Part shown: piece after piece, positions 53,864 to 64,000 of the stretch
Layout: every line of letters starts with the position of its first letter
Numbering within the stretch: position 1 is the stretch's first letter
DNA from: Silurus meridionalis
Taxonomy: Eukaryota; Chordata; Actinopteri; Siluriformes; Siluridae
Direction: 5' to 3'
Length of the DNA: 64,000 bases
NCBI RefSeq assembly: GCF_014805685.1
Contig: NC_060905.1
Location: 2,530,340 to 2,594,339, forward strand
Program-made: the position numbers and the translations under genes
Notes under the pieces: model-generated
Database searches by the model: none
Told to the model about the DNA's origin: nothing
The model's input: only the letters and a program-made list of their open reading frames with translations

Positions 53864-54800
53864 ATATATATACAGCTCTGAAAAAAAGACCACTGCAGTT
53901 TAGTCCTAAATCAGCCTCTCTCTGCGTATGACAAGTCTTCCATGCCAGTCTTTGTTTAATTTCTACACAAGCAAAACCTCATTTTGCTTAATGAGGTACT
54001 GATTTGGTGATCACCTGAATCCAATCCTATTTAATGGGGAAAAGTATAAAAAAAGCCCAGTGAACAATTGGATGGGAAAAAAGTGCTAGAAGGCTTTTAA
54101 ATGTAATTGGACATTTTAAAAATAACCACTGAACATGCCAAAAAGAGTGAAAAGAAAGGTTTTGAGAAAAGGAAAAACAAGACTCAATCTTCGCTTTACT
54201 GGCACAAGGATTCAGTGAACGTCAAGTTGCTTCTATCGTTAATATTTCAAAGATGGCAGTTCACAAAAACAAATCAAGCAACAGACACTGGGAACAACAA
54301 AGCTTCAGACTGGAAGAGGAAACAAGCGAGATGACCGCAAACCTATTCCAATGTCAATCAAGAACCGTAGGCTGACCTCAAGTGACCTTCAGCAACAGTG
54401 GCAAACTGAGACTGGGGTGAAGTGGGTCTACGAACCCACAGTGTCCTGCACCAACTGTAAAATATGGAGGAGGGTCACTGGTGATCTGGAGGTGCTTCAA
54501 GGCTGGAATTGTGCAGATGTCTTTGTAAAGGGTGCATGAATCAAGCCAAGTACAGGGTTGTTCTAGAAAACATTTGCTTCCTTCTGCTAAGACAATGTTC
54601 CCCAAATCAGAGGATTGGATTTGCCGCCAGGACAATGCACCATGCCATACAGCCAGAGCAATCAGAGTCTGGATGGAGGATCTCCAGATCAAGACCCTGT
54701 CATCTCCAGATTTGAACCCTATTGAACACCTCTGGAATGTCATCAAGAGGAAGATGGATCTGTTTGCTTTAATGTATAAAATGTATTTTTTTGTATAATA
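53864..54800 (+). mobile_element. Tc1-like transposon, second family, 3'-truncated
   Basis: Left end TATATACAGCTCTGAAAAAA then AGACCACTGCAG is the terminus of a known style of fish Tc1-like element. A noncoding leader and transposase-derived sequence follow on the plus strand. No matching inverted end is visible before the sequence becomes unrecognisable near 54800. Confidence 0.8.
54120..54795 (+). pseudogene. Tc1-like transposase remnant, 3'-truncated
   Basis: Pieces of a Tc1-like DD34E transposase run in order on the plus strand. The N-terminal part (54120-54400) is frame-broken helix-turn-helix sequence. GTAAAATATGGAGGAGGGTC near 54457 corresponds to the VKHGGGS block, shortly after where the first aspartate should lie; a deletion near 54420 removes that region. 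The open frame 54532-54798 carries the second aspartate in CRQDNAPCHTA and the third residue in [15 protein letters not shown]. Sequence after KRKMD is lost. The missing first aspartate region, frameshifts and missing C-terminus make it inactive. It differs clearly from the transposase at 6945-7957, so two Tc1 families colonised this locus. Confidence 0.82.
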
Positions 54801-54957
54801 TGCATTATGTATTTTTGGTCTGAAGCTTTACAGCGATGTGAAAAACCTGTGGAGATCCTGCAAAAAAAGCAAGCAATCCTTAATTGCAAATCGACGTTAT
54901 TCCACCAAATCCTGATTTATTGATGTTATTCAGCCAAAGCATTAACACATTATATAT

Positions 54958-54962
<5 letters not shown>

Positions 54963-55031
<69 letters not shown>
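54963..55031. repeat. (TA)n microsatellite
   Basis: About 34 uninterrupted TA units. Confidence 0.97.
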
Positions 55032-55034
<3 letters not shown>

Positions 55035-56204
55035 TTTCTATCCTGACTGCTAGATAGATACCAGTCTTATCTCTGAACTTAAACAATGACAGGAAGTACT
55101 AGCATAAGGGCTTATATTAGCCTTAATATCCACCTGTTTCCAGGGGGCGCTGCCACACACTTATCTTGTCTTGTCTTTAACACTTACTTATCCTAACTTA
55201 TCTTTCTTTGCCTGACCGCATTCTCTAACTTTATAAAAGTAATATTAGTTTTTCTTACTCTTTATTTTCTCACCTCACGATGATTGTAGCATGTAGATAT
55301 AAAACACTAGTTAGCGCTCACATTGTGCTTGTACGACTAGCTTAATGCTAATGGTAATGCTAATGATATAATGCAATCATCATCATCTTTATCATCATCA
55401 ATTCCACTTCATATTCGATGTCTTTAGCGACTGTGTGCATATGTTTAAAAAACCATTTAAGAATATGACCTTGTTAGGTACAATGGTAACTGTGTTCATG
55501 TACTGCAAAACACGTGATGGCACTGAGGTGTGATGGTAGAGGGTAGGTTTAAGGGGTTACACCCCAAAACAATAACTAAATATTTATAGCATTATTAAAA
55601 GAAATAAATGCATGATTTAAGAAAATACAGACTAGAAACAAGTCAAAAGATCTGCCAGTGCAGGAAAATAAATACCTGATTTCCTAAAATTAAATAATAT
55701 CTCGTTTTTTAGAAAGGAACAAAAAGTCTTAAAATAAGATTATTTATTTCAAGCAGTTGATTTAGTTGTTTTTATTTTTTTATAATTAACTAATTTGCTT
55801 TCCTTGATTTGTGTGAAAAATCTTAAAACCTGAGCTACAAAACATGAGAATTCTTCCATATTTAAGACTCATATATTGTGTCTCAAAATAATACAAAGTG
55901 TTTAAATTAGAAACAAGATTAGTATTAAATTTATGATTGTGCATACTGTAAGTGCGTATTGACAGCAATTATTTATTCAATGAGAATGTGTTTTGTAACA
56001 CAGTAGTTAGTATTTTCTGTTCTCATAATACTTAAACTAACTGCAAAATAAAACATGATTTTATGTATTTTGTCTTCACCGAACACTGAAAGATATTCAA
56101 CATGAGAAAATTAAACTACAGAACAACTTACTGTATTAAAATCCATAAGTACTTTGTATAAAGAGCAAAGTTTTGAAAAAAATTAACCATACTGGATAAT
56201 GTTT
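55032..56204. other. AT-rich unique sequence
   Basis: No exon, RNA gene or repeat family recognised; short ATCATC run near 55376-55405. Confidence 0.4.
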
Positions 56205-56585
56205 GGAAGGTCAACAACAACAAAAACAACAACAATAATAATAATAATATTAATAACAAAAAATTACCAATAAAAAATGTCAAAATACTACTACTACTAA
56301 TAATAATAATAAAATTAATAATATAAATAATTATTTAAAAAATTACTACAACAACTAATAAGGCATAAATATGCCAATAACAACAACAACAACAATAATG
56401 ATAATAATAATATAGTATAATATAAATGCTATTGCTAATAAAAGTTGCACAATTGAAAATGAGCAATAACAATTTTTATTAATAATAAAAAATACTACTA
56501 ATAATAGTAGTAATAATAGAAATTATAAAAAAAATACTGCAGACTCTAATAACAAGAATTTGTTATTAGCTTGTAAATAAATTGA
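56205..56585. repeat. compound AAC/AAT block, copy 1
   Basis: (CAA)n and (TAA)n tracts are separated by conserved phrases such as ACAACTAATAAGGCATAAAT, TATAAATGCTATTGCTAATA and GTTGCACAATTGAAAATGAG. The same phrases recur at 59010-59640. Confidence 0.85.
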
Positions 56586-56984
56586 CAATAAATAAATAAA
56601 AGAAATTTACTGGACAACCTTAAAACCAGTTATTACAGCTAAAATAAAGTTTTAAAAGGTACAAGGGCTCAAATGACGTCGATTAAAAATGACGGTTAAA
56701 GCTCGACTTGAAGCTTTAATAATTGCCATTTTTTTAATTCTAAAATTCCACAACAATCGTAATAATCGTACACAATCTGCTCTTGCGTGGTATTTTATTC
56801 TTAAAATAAGATCAATACGATTTTTATGGCTAGAAATAAGATTGTAAGTTCTTGATTAAATGAGGTGTTTTTGCAGTGTAGAATTACTGTAGCAGTGTCA
56901 TTTTTAGATGTAATTAATGCAAATGTAGATTCTGAAGTGTTCTGGTTAAATGCATCTTTTTTTCTGAAAATGGAGGTGTGTCCT
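56586..56984. other. AT-rich unique sequence
   Basis: Nothing recognised. Confidence 0.4.
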
Positions 56985-57130
56985 TAATGACAGCTTTCAT
57001 AAAATGATATCCAATTCTTTAAATTTGAAATATCCTAATATATGCTTACAGTATAATAACGTATCGTATCTCAACCCCAGTATCGTGATACGTATCGTAT
57101 CGCCAGATTCTTGCCGATACCCAGCTCTAG
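56985..57130 (-). mobile_element. GATACGTATCGTATC repeat end
   Basis: Reverse: CTAGAGCTGGGTATCGGCAA, then TCTGGCGATACGATACG and ATCACGATACTGGGGTTGAG. This is the style of the terminus of a common fish interspersed repeat. Only one end is seen; family unassigned. Confidence 0.5.
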
Positions 57131-57620
57131 TATAATAGACATCCAGAGGAAAGAGCTCAGGCTTACGATTTGTTTTGGAAAAGATCTGAAAGCACGAGTC
57201 GTGCGCCCTCTGATCCGACAAGGGCATCTGCAACGTGAATGCAAGAACTAAGTACAGCGAGGCTGCGATATATAAAAAAAAGGGAAGAAATAAAATATAT
57301 GATGCAGATGAGAAAATTGTACACAAAGGGCCCTCTGTGTATCAGGGACAGGACGTTTGCAGCTGCCCAAAGTCAGCGATTTACTGATGCAGTGCTTTTT
57401 TTGATGCCCTCCATTAGATAAAGTGCATGCTTGGAGTGTTTTTCGGTGCTGAAATCTCCGACCAGGCCCAAGCTGGAGAGAGAGATCATGTGTGTGAGTG
57501 TGTGAGTGGTGGATCGTGTTTCAGCTGATTGTGCATGGAAACAGTTCATACCTGCGAAAGCTACATGAAGTAAGAGAAAGAAAAATTTTGAAAAAAGAAA
57601 AATAGAAAAGAGGAAAAAGA

Positions 57621-57623
<3 letters not shown>
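57131..57623. other. unique sequence, nothing recognised
   Basis: No exon or repeat family found. Confidence 0.4.

Positions 57624-57683
<60 letters not shown>
57624..57683. repeat. (GT)n microsatellite
   Basis: Uninterrupted GT of about 59 bp. Confidence 0.97.
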
Positions 57684-57684
<1 letters not shown>

Positions 57685-57739
57685 TGAATGTGCATTTTGA
57701 CGTGTGTGTGGGTTTTTGGAGGAAGTGAGAAATCTGAAG

Positions 57740-58060
57740 AGAACAAGCGCGAGGTGAAAAATGAGCTCGGCCCCCGTTGGCACAAATGTGTTTGCGTGGG
57801 CGTGCATTAACATTTACGTGGGACGGATATGCAAAATCGTGCGAACAAAAAGAAGCGGCTGGGCCTAAACAGCCGAGCGCGATGCAATCCATCACCGGCC
57901 GCTCGCTAGCCCGGACTCGTCCTCCTCCTCCTCGGCATGAAGAGACGCTTCTTTGGCTCTGAGGAGATAACAATTACCCCGAACGCGAACGAAGACTCGG
58001 TTCAAACCTGCCAATTAGACCAGCATGAGCGTCCATCTCTCTGTCTTTCCCTTTCTTTCT
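57740..58060. other. unique GC-rich island
   Basis: Repeat-poor, CpG-bearing. Contains ATATGCAAAATCG (octamer-like, one mismatch) near 57828, GATAACAATTACC near 57966 and CCAATTAGACC near 58011. Possible conserved regulatory sequence; no exon signature. Confidence 0.27.
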
Positions 58061-58114
58061 CTCAGAGATGCCATCACACCTGTTTTTTTCTTTCTTTTAT
58101 TACCGATCCTCATG

Positions 58115-58685
58115 CCTGGAGGTCTGGGGAGATGGTAACTAAGTGGGTAGGGCATTGGACTTACGTTTCAAAGACTGTCCTCCCTGAGCAAGGCCCTATC
58201 AACCACAACACAAGAGTGAAGAGCCCTTCTCACTGCTGTTCCTCATACCCCATCCCACATACAGAACATACCCTGAAGATTACACTTTTAAAATATTTAA
58301 AAACACACATTTAAAAAAGAGAATGATGTGTGGGAGGCCATAGAGGTCAAAGTAAAGGTTGTTGTTATTTGCGTTTAAAGCATGTTGGTCTTAAACCTAA
58401 ATATTGCTTGGTTAAGGGGCTTTTACTCCAAAGGTCATGAGTTTAAATCCAAGGGTTACCAAACGGGGCCCCAGAGCAAGGCCCTTAACCCCATAGCTGC
58501 ACCAACAACGGATAAACGGTGAAGAGCCATTCTCACTGCTGTTCCTCCTACATCATCTGACATTGAGAAGATTCACACTTTCCGAGATTTAAAAAAATAC
58601 AGACACTTCCTAGGAGGAAATTGGAACGCGGTAACAAAGATGGGGTACATTGTGTGGGAAGCCATAGAGGCCAGAGCTCTACTGT
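58115..58685 (+). mobile_element. two tandem tRNA-derived SINE copies
   Basis: Copy one about 58115-58365, copy two about 58400-58685. Both have a tRNA-like head (copy two: TCATGAGTTTAAATCC B-box region near 58436), GAGCAAGGCCC, GAAGAGCC(C/A)TTCTCACTGC, TGTTCCTC and the 3' phrase GTGTGGGA(G/A)GCCATAGAGG. Substitution level is high, so the pair is old. A third, rearranged copy is at 50465-50700 in reverse. Confidence 0.72.
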
Positions 58686-59009
58686 ATGGGACGTTACCAC
58701 AAAATCACAGAGGAAATCATTGATAGAAAACAAAATCCAACAAAATAAAGTATAACCTAAAAAAAAAGGTTTATTTACAATGTAGAGCAAATGTTTTTCA
58801 AATCTGAAACACAAATGATTTTATTTTAAATTATTTTAAATAAAATCAGAGTTGCTTATTTATTAAAAATATATATATATATTGTATTAAAATGGAAAAA
58901 AACTTTATTACAATTTGACCCAAAATGTGTTATTTAGAAGGATTAAATAAAATCCTTAATTTCTCAGCTAAGTTTCTTTTTTTTTGTTTTTTGTTTTTTT
59001 GGAGCAACA
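58686..59009. other. AT-rich unique sequence
   Basis: Nothing recognised. Confidence 0.4.
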
Positions 59010-59012
59010 ACA

Positions 59013-59066
<54 letters not shown>

Positions 59067-59404
59067 GTATAGTATAAATGCTACTGCTAACAAAATGTGC
59101 ACAATTAGAATTGACCAATATTTTTTTTTAATTCAAAACACAAAAATACTACTAATAATAGTAATAATAATAGCAATTATAAAAAAAAATTGCTATTTTA
59201 TTAAATATGTCAACAACAACAACAACAACAACAACAATAATAATAATAATAATTACAAATGACCATTAAAAAATACAATTCATACTACTACTAAATATAT
59301 ACTACTATATATACATACTACTATAATAAATAAAAACATTATTAATATCTATAATAATAAAAAAAATATTAAAACAACTAATAAGGCATTAAATATGGCA
59401 ACAG

Positions 59405-59484
<80 letters not shown>

Positions 59485-59640
59485 GTAATATTTAGAATAA
59501 AAATAAATTAAAAGAAAAAAAAAAGAAAATAAATTCATAATATGGAAATTACTACCACTAATAACAAGGCATTAAATTAGCTAATAATAATACTACTAAT
59601 AATAATCATAATACTAAATTTAATTTGTACATTTAACGTG
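59010..59640. repeat. compound AAC/AAT blocks, further copies
   Basis: Contains (AAT)n at 59017-59066, (CAA)n(TAA)n at 59209-59252 and 59403-59484. The linkers AGTATAAATGCTACTGCTAA, TGTGCACAATTAGAATTG and CAACTAATAAGGCATTAAAT match copy 1 at 56205-56585 and each other, so the unit has been copied several times. Confidence 0.87.
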
Positions 59641-59671
59641 TTACATGAACCTAAACACATATTCTAATCCT

Positions 59672-59678
59672 AATCATT

Positions 59679-59721
<43 letters not shown>

Positions 59722-59722
59722 G
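59672..59722. repeat. (ATC)n microsatellite
   Basis: About 16 ATC/CAT units. Confidence 0.97.
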
Positions 59723-59804
59723 TAAATTGAAGGAAGAGGAATATCAGTCCTGCACCTGCGAGTGTAAACTCGGTATGAACGGTGTTACAGTACACAGCAC
59801 GGCC

Positions 59805-59861
59805 GTGTGTGTGTGTGTGTGTGTGTGTAGGGTATAGCAAAGAGTTGCTTGCATATATTTG

Positions 59862-59902
<41 letters not shown>
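59805..59902. repeat. (GT)n and (CA)n pair
   Basis: GT run at 59805-59829 and CA run at 59867-59902 separated by about 37 bp of unique sequence, complementary in type. Confidence 0.95.
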
Positions 59903-59904
<2 letters not shown>

Positions 59905-60040
59905 AAAAAAAAGAACCCCAGAAACTTCAGAAACTCGGCCTTTAGGCTTTCAGTGTAAACGAGTTTGGAGTAAACGAGTTATCTGTTTTCCCAGTGCAGA
60001 GGAGAGTGTTGAAATGATTGCGGGTGGTAATCAAGTGCAG

Positions 60041-60041
<1 letters not shown>

Positions 60042-60125
<84 letters not shown>
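60042..60125. repeat. (CA)n microsatellite, longest here
   Basis: About 42 uninterrupted CA units. Confidence 0.97.
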
Positions 60126-60126
<1 letters not shown>

Positions 60127-60224
60127 CTTGCTACTACAAAAATGAATATTATTCTATTTTAGTGAAGAGACGATGCTCTGCACTGTGGAGGTTCTCGATC
60201 TTTGAGCTGAATGTTTTCTTTCCC

Positions 60225-60225
60225 T

Positions 60226-60273
<48 letters not shown>

Positions 60274-60285
60274 TTTGTGCGTGTG
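60225..60285. repeat. (GT)n microsatellite
   Basis: GT run of about 45 bp with a GTTTGTTTGTGCGTGTGC tail. Confidence 0.96.
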
Positions 60286-60431
60286 CTCGTATCGCTCTCA
60301 CAGGTTGTTAAGGGAATTTAAAAGCAGGGATTTTTGTCCGAAATTGTGTGTGTTAGAAGTCACTTTGATCAATGTCTGCATCTGCTTCCAGTAGCTGCAG
60401 GGCTGGAGAACTGCTGAGAGACGAATTCCTG

Positions 60432-60432
<1 letters not shown>

Positions 60433-60484
<52 letters not shown>
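60433..60484. repeat. (GT)n microsatellite
   Basis: Uninterrupted GT of about 52 bp. Confidence 0.97.
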
Positions 60485-60487
<3 letters not shown>

Positions 60488-60577
60488 ATAGAGGGAGAGC
60501 AGGTGCGTAGGTGTACAATAGGAGCATCCATTTTGCTTCCCTGTGTGTCCGAGGTGTAAAAAAGCAGACCATTGGAT

Positions 60578-60605
60578 CGTCTTGTCTCGTCTCGTCTCGT
60601 CTCGG
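60578..60605. repeat. (TCTCG)n short repeat
   Basis: About five units in a GC-richer unique stretch (60560-60760) that shows no other feature. Confidence 0.85.
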
Positions 60606-60954
60606 CTCAGACTCCCCCTAGTCTCTAACGAGACCGGACCCGATTGGGCCTAATGAAGCATCTGCACTAACGAGGAAGCTGCGTGACAATAGTGCAGCTC
60701 TGAACATACACTTACATGTGTTGCATCGCTGCTGCCAGACAGCAACCAAAAAACCCAAGTAAAATCTATTTCTATAATAATGACGACTGGTCCACTGTCC
60801 TCCTGTCCTTCATGTCCTCTCTTTGTCTTCCTTTTATCCTTTGACTCCCAGATAAGTGCTTCTTGGATAAACATGGAAGACTGTTTTTTTTTTTTGTTTT
60901 TTTTTAACACCAATCATTTACAGCAGATGATGTTTTTATATATTTATATTTCTT

Positions 60955-61260
60955 CAATATAGATTGAAAAAGGTCAAGAGGAGGAAGAGAAAGAGGAGGA
61001 GAGAAGGAAGAGGAAGAGGAGGAGAGGAGGAGAAAAGGAAAATTAAAAGTAGGGGTGGGAAAAAAGGAGCAAGAGGAGGAGGAAAAAGAGGAGAAGGAGG
61101 AAGAAGAGGAGAAAAAGAACAGGAGGAGGATGAAGATGAGAAGAAAGAGGAGGAAAAGGGGAAGGGGAAAGATGATGAGGAGGAGAAAGGAGAGGAGGAA
61201 GAGGAGGAGGAAGAGTAGAAGGAGGTGAATGAGGAGAAAGGAAGAAAAGGAGCTGCTACC
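60955..61260 (+). repeat. GGA-rich purine tract
   Basis: About 300 bp of degenerate GAGGAAGAG with almost no pyrimidine on the plus strand. Glu/Lys/Arg open frames here are by-products. Confidence 0.94.
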
Positions 61261-61529
61261 CCCTGCAGGGTGATGGGAAAGGCGATGGAGAAAGTGGTGC
61301 TTGATGAACTGACGGTGGTGAGATTTTACTGGTTGCAGATATAAATGGAGGGAGATGATGATGATGGTTCGCCCCGGACTCATGTGACCTGCTGCTTTCT
61401 CTCCCACGGCAGCTTCAGAGGGAAAATAGTTTATATAAAAACACAGTTATTTAAAATGGCACATGATGGGGCTATGATTAGGACGAGTGAATTGCGAGCA
61501 AAGTCATTTCCTGAAGGAAAGTCAACCGG

Positions 61530-61811
61530 CGTTTAGAGAGAGAGAGTGGAGAGAGAGAGAGAGAGAGACAGAGAGAGAGAGAGAAAAAGAGACAGAGGAG
61601 GGAGACAAAGAAAGACAGAGGGCCAGAAAGAGACAGAGAGATAGAGACATCGGGGACAAAAAAAGGAGACAGATAGAGGGACAAAGAAAGACAAAGGGAA
61701 ACACAGCGAGAGAGGGAAAGGAACAGAGATGTAGGCAGAGAGGAGGACAGAAAGAGACAGACAGCAATAAAGACACAGGGACAAACAGAAAAAGATAGAG
61801 TGACACAGATG

Positions 61812-61854
<43 letters not shown>

Positions 61855-61860
61855 AAAAAG
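61530..61860 (+). repeat. GA/GACA-rich purine tract
   Basis: (GA)n at 61535-61585 and 61815-61851 with degenerate AGACAGAG between them. Confidence 0.94.
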
Positions 61861-61901
61861 GTAAAGCTCTAAGCATTTGATATATAATATAATAAGACAT
61901 C

Positions 61902-61966
<65 letters not shown>
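61902..61966. repeat. (CT)n microsatellite
   Basis: CT run of about 63 bp with one ATCC interruption; opposite in strand sense to the GA tract that precedes it. Confidence 0.96.
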
Positions 61967-61967
<1 letters not shown>

Positions 61968-62179
61968 ACTTTTCTCTTCAGGTCTGTTGCTTCTCTCCTG
62001 TTCTTTCCCCCCTCTTTCCCTCACTCTATCACCTCACTTTTTGTAACCTCTTCATCAATCTCATATATTTCTTCCTCTCCTCTGTTTCCTTCTTTCTCAT
62101 CCCTCACTCTCATTCACTTGTCCTTCTTATTCACTGTCTCTCCCATATGTTTTATCTTCTTCTCTCATTTCTTCACTTT

Positions 62180-62182
<3 letters not shown>
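61967..62182. other. pyrimidine-rich sequence
   Basis: C/T-rich stretch continuing from the CT microsatellite; no gene. Confidence 0.6.

Positions 62183-62235
<53 letters not shown>
62183..62235. repeat. (CA)n microsatellite
   Basis: Uninterrupted CA of about 52 bp. Confidence 0.97.
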
Positions 62236-62237
<2 letters not shown>

Positions 62238-62767
62238 AAGGGTTTGAAGGACAGGTTTAGGACGAGTTTCACAGGACTTCATCATGCAGAATTCATGGCA
62301 GACGATTCGAGGTTTTGGGTTTAGGCCTGTATTTGGCAGCAGTCGCAGGTGGAGTCTGAGCCAGAACCAGACCACGTCTACTGCCACGTTTAGAGAATTA
62401 AAATGGGACAAAGCCGACCAGCTACAGACGTTTCAATATCAGGACAAAAAGTGTTCATTTTGAGTTTGGTCATGACTCATTCTTACAATATAAGATAAAT
62501 GTACATGAAATGTGTCTATAAATAAATAAAAAACAAGTATTTCAAGTCAAGGCTTTTATTTCCATTCCAACCATATACAGAAACAAAACATCATCCGAGG
62601 GGCTTTATCAAAAAATATACATAAAAAAAATATTAACAACATACAAAACGTATGTTTTAATATATTTTTTGTTCATGAATATGAACTAAATTATTGTGAA
62701 GAGTCTGTTTTCTTCATTTCATACCACTTTCTCTGTTGTGCTGCTTCCAGTAGTGAATGTTTACAGT
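62236..62767. other. unique sequence, nothing recognised
   Basis: No exon or repeat family identified. Confidence 0.4.
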
Positions 62768-63440
62768 TTCTGTCCAATCAGATTTCAGCCATCACATGTT
62801 GCCAGGGTCAAAAAAATCTGCCTTGAGGCCTTCAGAATCAACAGTGTGGGCAGTTGTAGCATAAAATACACAGGAATGAAGCCGTTGCTTTAATCAATCT
62901 GACTAAAAGGAGTCCAAAAACCTCATTTTCACAACAATCAGAGATTTTCACTGGTCAGAGCTCTCAACCCGCATCTGTAGCAAACTGCACAAGCTCAAAT
63001 ATATGGATTTAATTGCTTTTTTTATTCAACAATGACTGATGGAGGAGAAGAAATTGTTTTGGTCACAGATACACTAACAAGGAAATTTACAAGATGTTTT
63101 AAGGAAAGTTGAACACCTTCAGGAAAGGTTGACAAAACAGTTCCAAACAGTTAAACAGGAAAATACTTTTACTTTTTCTTCCCTGTAGAATTTGCACAAA
63201 AACTTCAATTCCCTATTTGCCTTCATTTTTAATTCCCAGGAAAACCAAATAAATGCAGGGAAAACCGGAGTCATTTTCTGAGGTGAATATCGATTCTCCT
63301 GCTGGAGATGATGTATGCGGCAGTGCCGCTGCGGCTCCAGTGAAAGGAGACCGTGTTCAATGAAAGGTGTTGAATTGTGTTCATTGGGTTTCTTGCTTTT
63401 GTAATGACATTCATTCTCACTGTATGAGATCCATGTTCAG
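62768..63440 (+). repeat. dispersed repeat, copy 2 (partner at 20035-20615)
   Basis: Begins CTGTCCAATCAGATTTCAGC and carries CAACCCGCATCTGTAGCAAA (62968), GCTGGAGATGATGTATGC (63300), GGCTCCAGTGAAAGGAGAC and TTGTGTTCATTGGGTTTCTT. It holds segments missing from copy 1 and lacks others, as expected of two independently decayed transposable-element copies. Family unassigned. Confidence 0.7.
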
Positions 63441-64000
63441 AGACAGGTTGTTGTTTTTTTTCTCAATATTTTTCTCTTAAAAATTTAATAAAACATATCA
63501 AAATATGGAGAAAATAAACAGAAGAATAAAACAATTGCAAAAAATAATAAAAAATTAAATAAAAAAAAGATAGACAAAGAACATCAAAGTTTTAAAAATT
63601 CAGCCAGAATTTATTGATATGTGGAAAAAGAAACCAAATCAATGTTTTATTGAAATCTGAAATAAAATAAAAAAAATCTGACTGAAATTTAAAAACAAAT
63701 AAAAAAAAAAACTGTCCAAAATATGGAAATAATATTCTTTTTTTGTATAAATAGCATTTTCCTCACTTATTCTCCCCCCAACAGAAACTTATCCTGGTGA
63801 TCAAATGAAGAGTTGTGGCCTGTAAATTCTGCAGATCTCTTTAAATTTCTTAAAAAACAAACAAAAAAGCACTTTTGCTTCATGAATTGCCAAAGGTTCA
63901 GACTCTTCCATCAGATCTTCTGGTGAGTACAGACTGAACCCCCCCGGGGTTTATCTTCACTAATCAGCTTATTGAGCCGAGTGTATTGCGTTTTATTCGG
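63441..64000. other. AT-rich sequence, nothing recognised
   Basis: Poly-A/T-rich up to about 63760, then unique sequence to the window end. Confidence 0.4.

Noticed and set aside
57937..58314. 125-residue open frame as a coding exon
   Set aside because: It runs from a GC-rich unique island into a SINE copy and shows no conserved domain.
60904..61407. Minus-strand 167-residue Ser/Leu/Phe frame and plus-strand Glu/Lys frame
   Set aside because: Both are by-products of the GGA-rich purine tract.

Overview
This window reads as non-coding DNA from a ray-finned fish, most likely a teleost. The evidence is a very high density of CA/GT, GA, GATA and AAT microsatellites, Tc1-like and mariner DNA transposons in several states of decay, tRNA-derived SINEs, an RTE-type LINE with a fish-style 3' tail, and no bacterial gene organisation. 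A catfish or related lineage would fit, but that is a guess. I found no host protein-coding exon I can defend. Most long open frames are translations of simple repeats (Thr-His, Val-Cys, Ser-Leu, Glu-Arg, Ile-Tyr-Leu-Ser runs), and those with real homology are transposase or reverse transcriptase remnants.

Layout. 0-6.5 kb: a 5'-truncated RTE-like LINE end, a GC-richer unique island, a decayed mariner nested inside a Tc1-like non-autonomous element, and mostly unique sequence. 6.5-9.6 kb: a degenerate 37-bp minisatellite split by a nearly intact Tc1-like transposon with 87-bp inverted repeats and one transposase frameshift. 9.6-22 kb: SINEs, a recent 1.34-kb tandem duplication (14.3-17.0 kb) flanked by inverted copies of a hAT-like element, and other non-autonomous elements. 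22.2-24.4 kb: a 21-bp minisatellite split by an RTE-like LINE. 25.2-27.6 kb: a large inverted repeat carrying GATA/TATC arrays beside a degenerate GGGTTA-like array. 28.3-29.3 kb: a GT/GA higher-order microsatellite cluster. 29.6-32.5 kb: a 30-bp minisatellite split by a pogo-like element, an unclassified block and a tRNA-Glu SINE. 33.6-35.5 kb: a run of SINE-derived units, all on the minus strand. 36-48 kb: long simple-sequence tracts and minisatellites mixed with transposon relics. 48-55 kb: several Tc1-like and other inverted-repeat elements. 55-64 kb: AT-rich trinucleotide blocks, a SINE pair, further CA/GT/GA/CT tracts and a dispersed repeat whose partner lies at 20 kb.

No operon, pathway or new gene system is visible. 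The strongest biological signals are structural: SINE and LINE sharing a 3' tail, transposable elements lodged in four separate minisatellites, a recent duplication with breakpoints in CA tracts, and several large inverted repeats. A few GC-richer, repeat-poor islands with homeodomain-, TCF- or octamer-like motifs could be conserved regulatory sequence; only cross-species alignment could show that.
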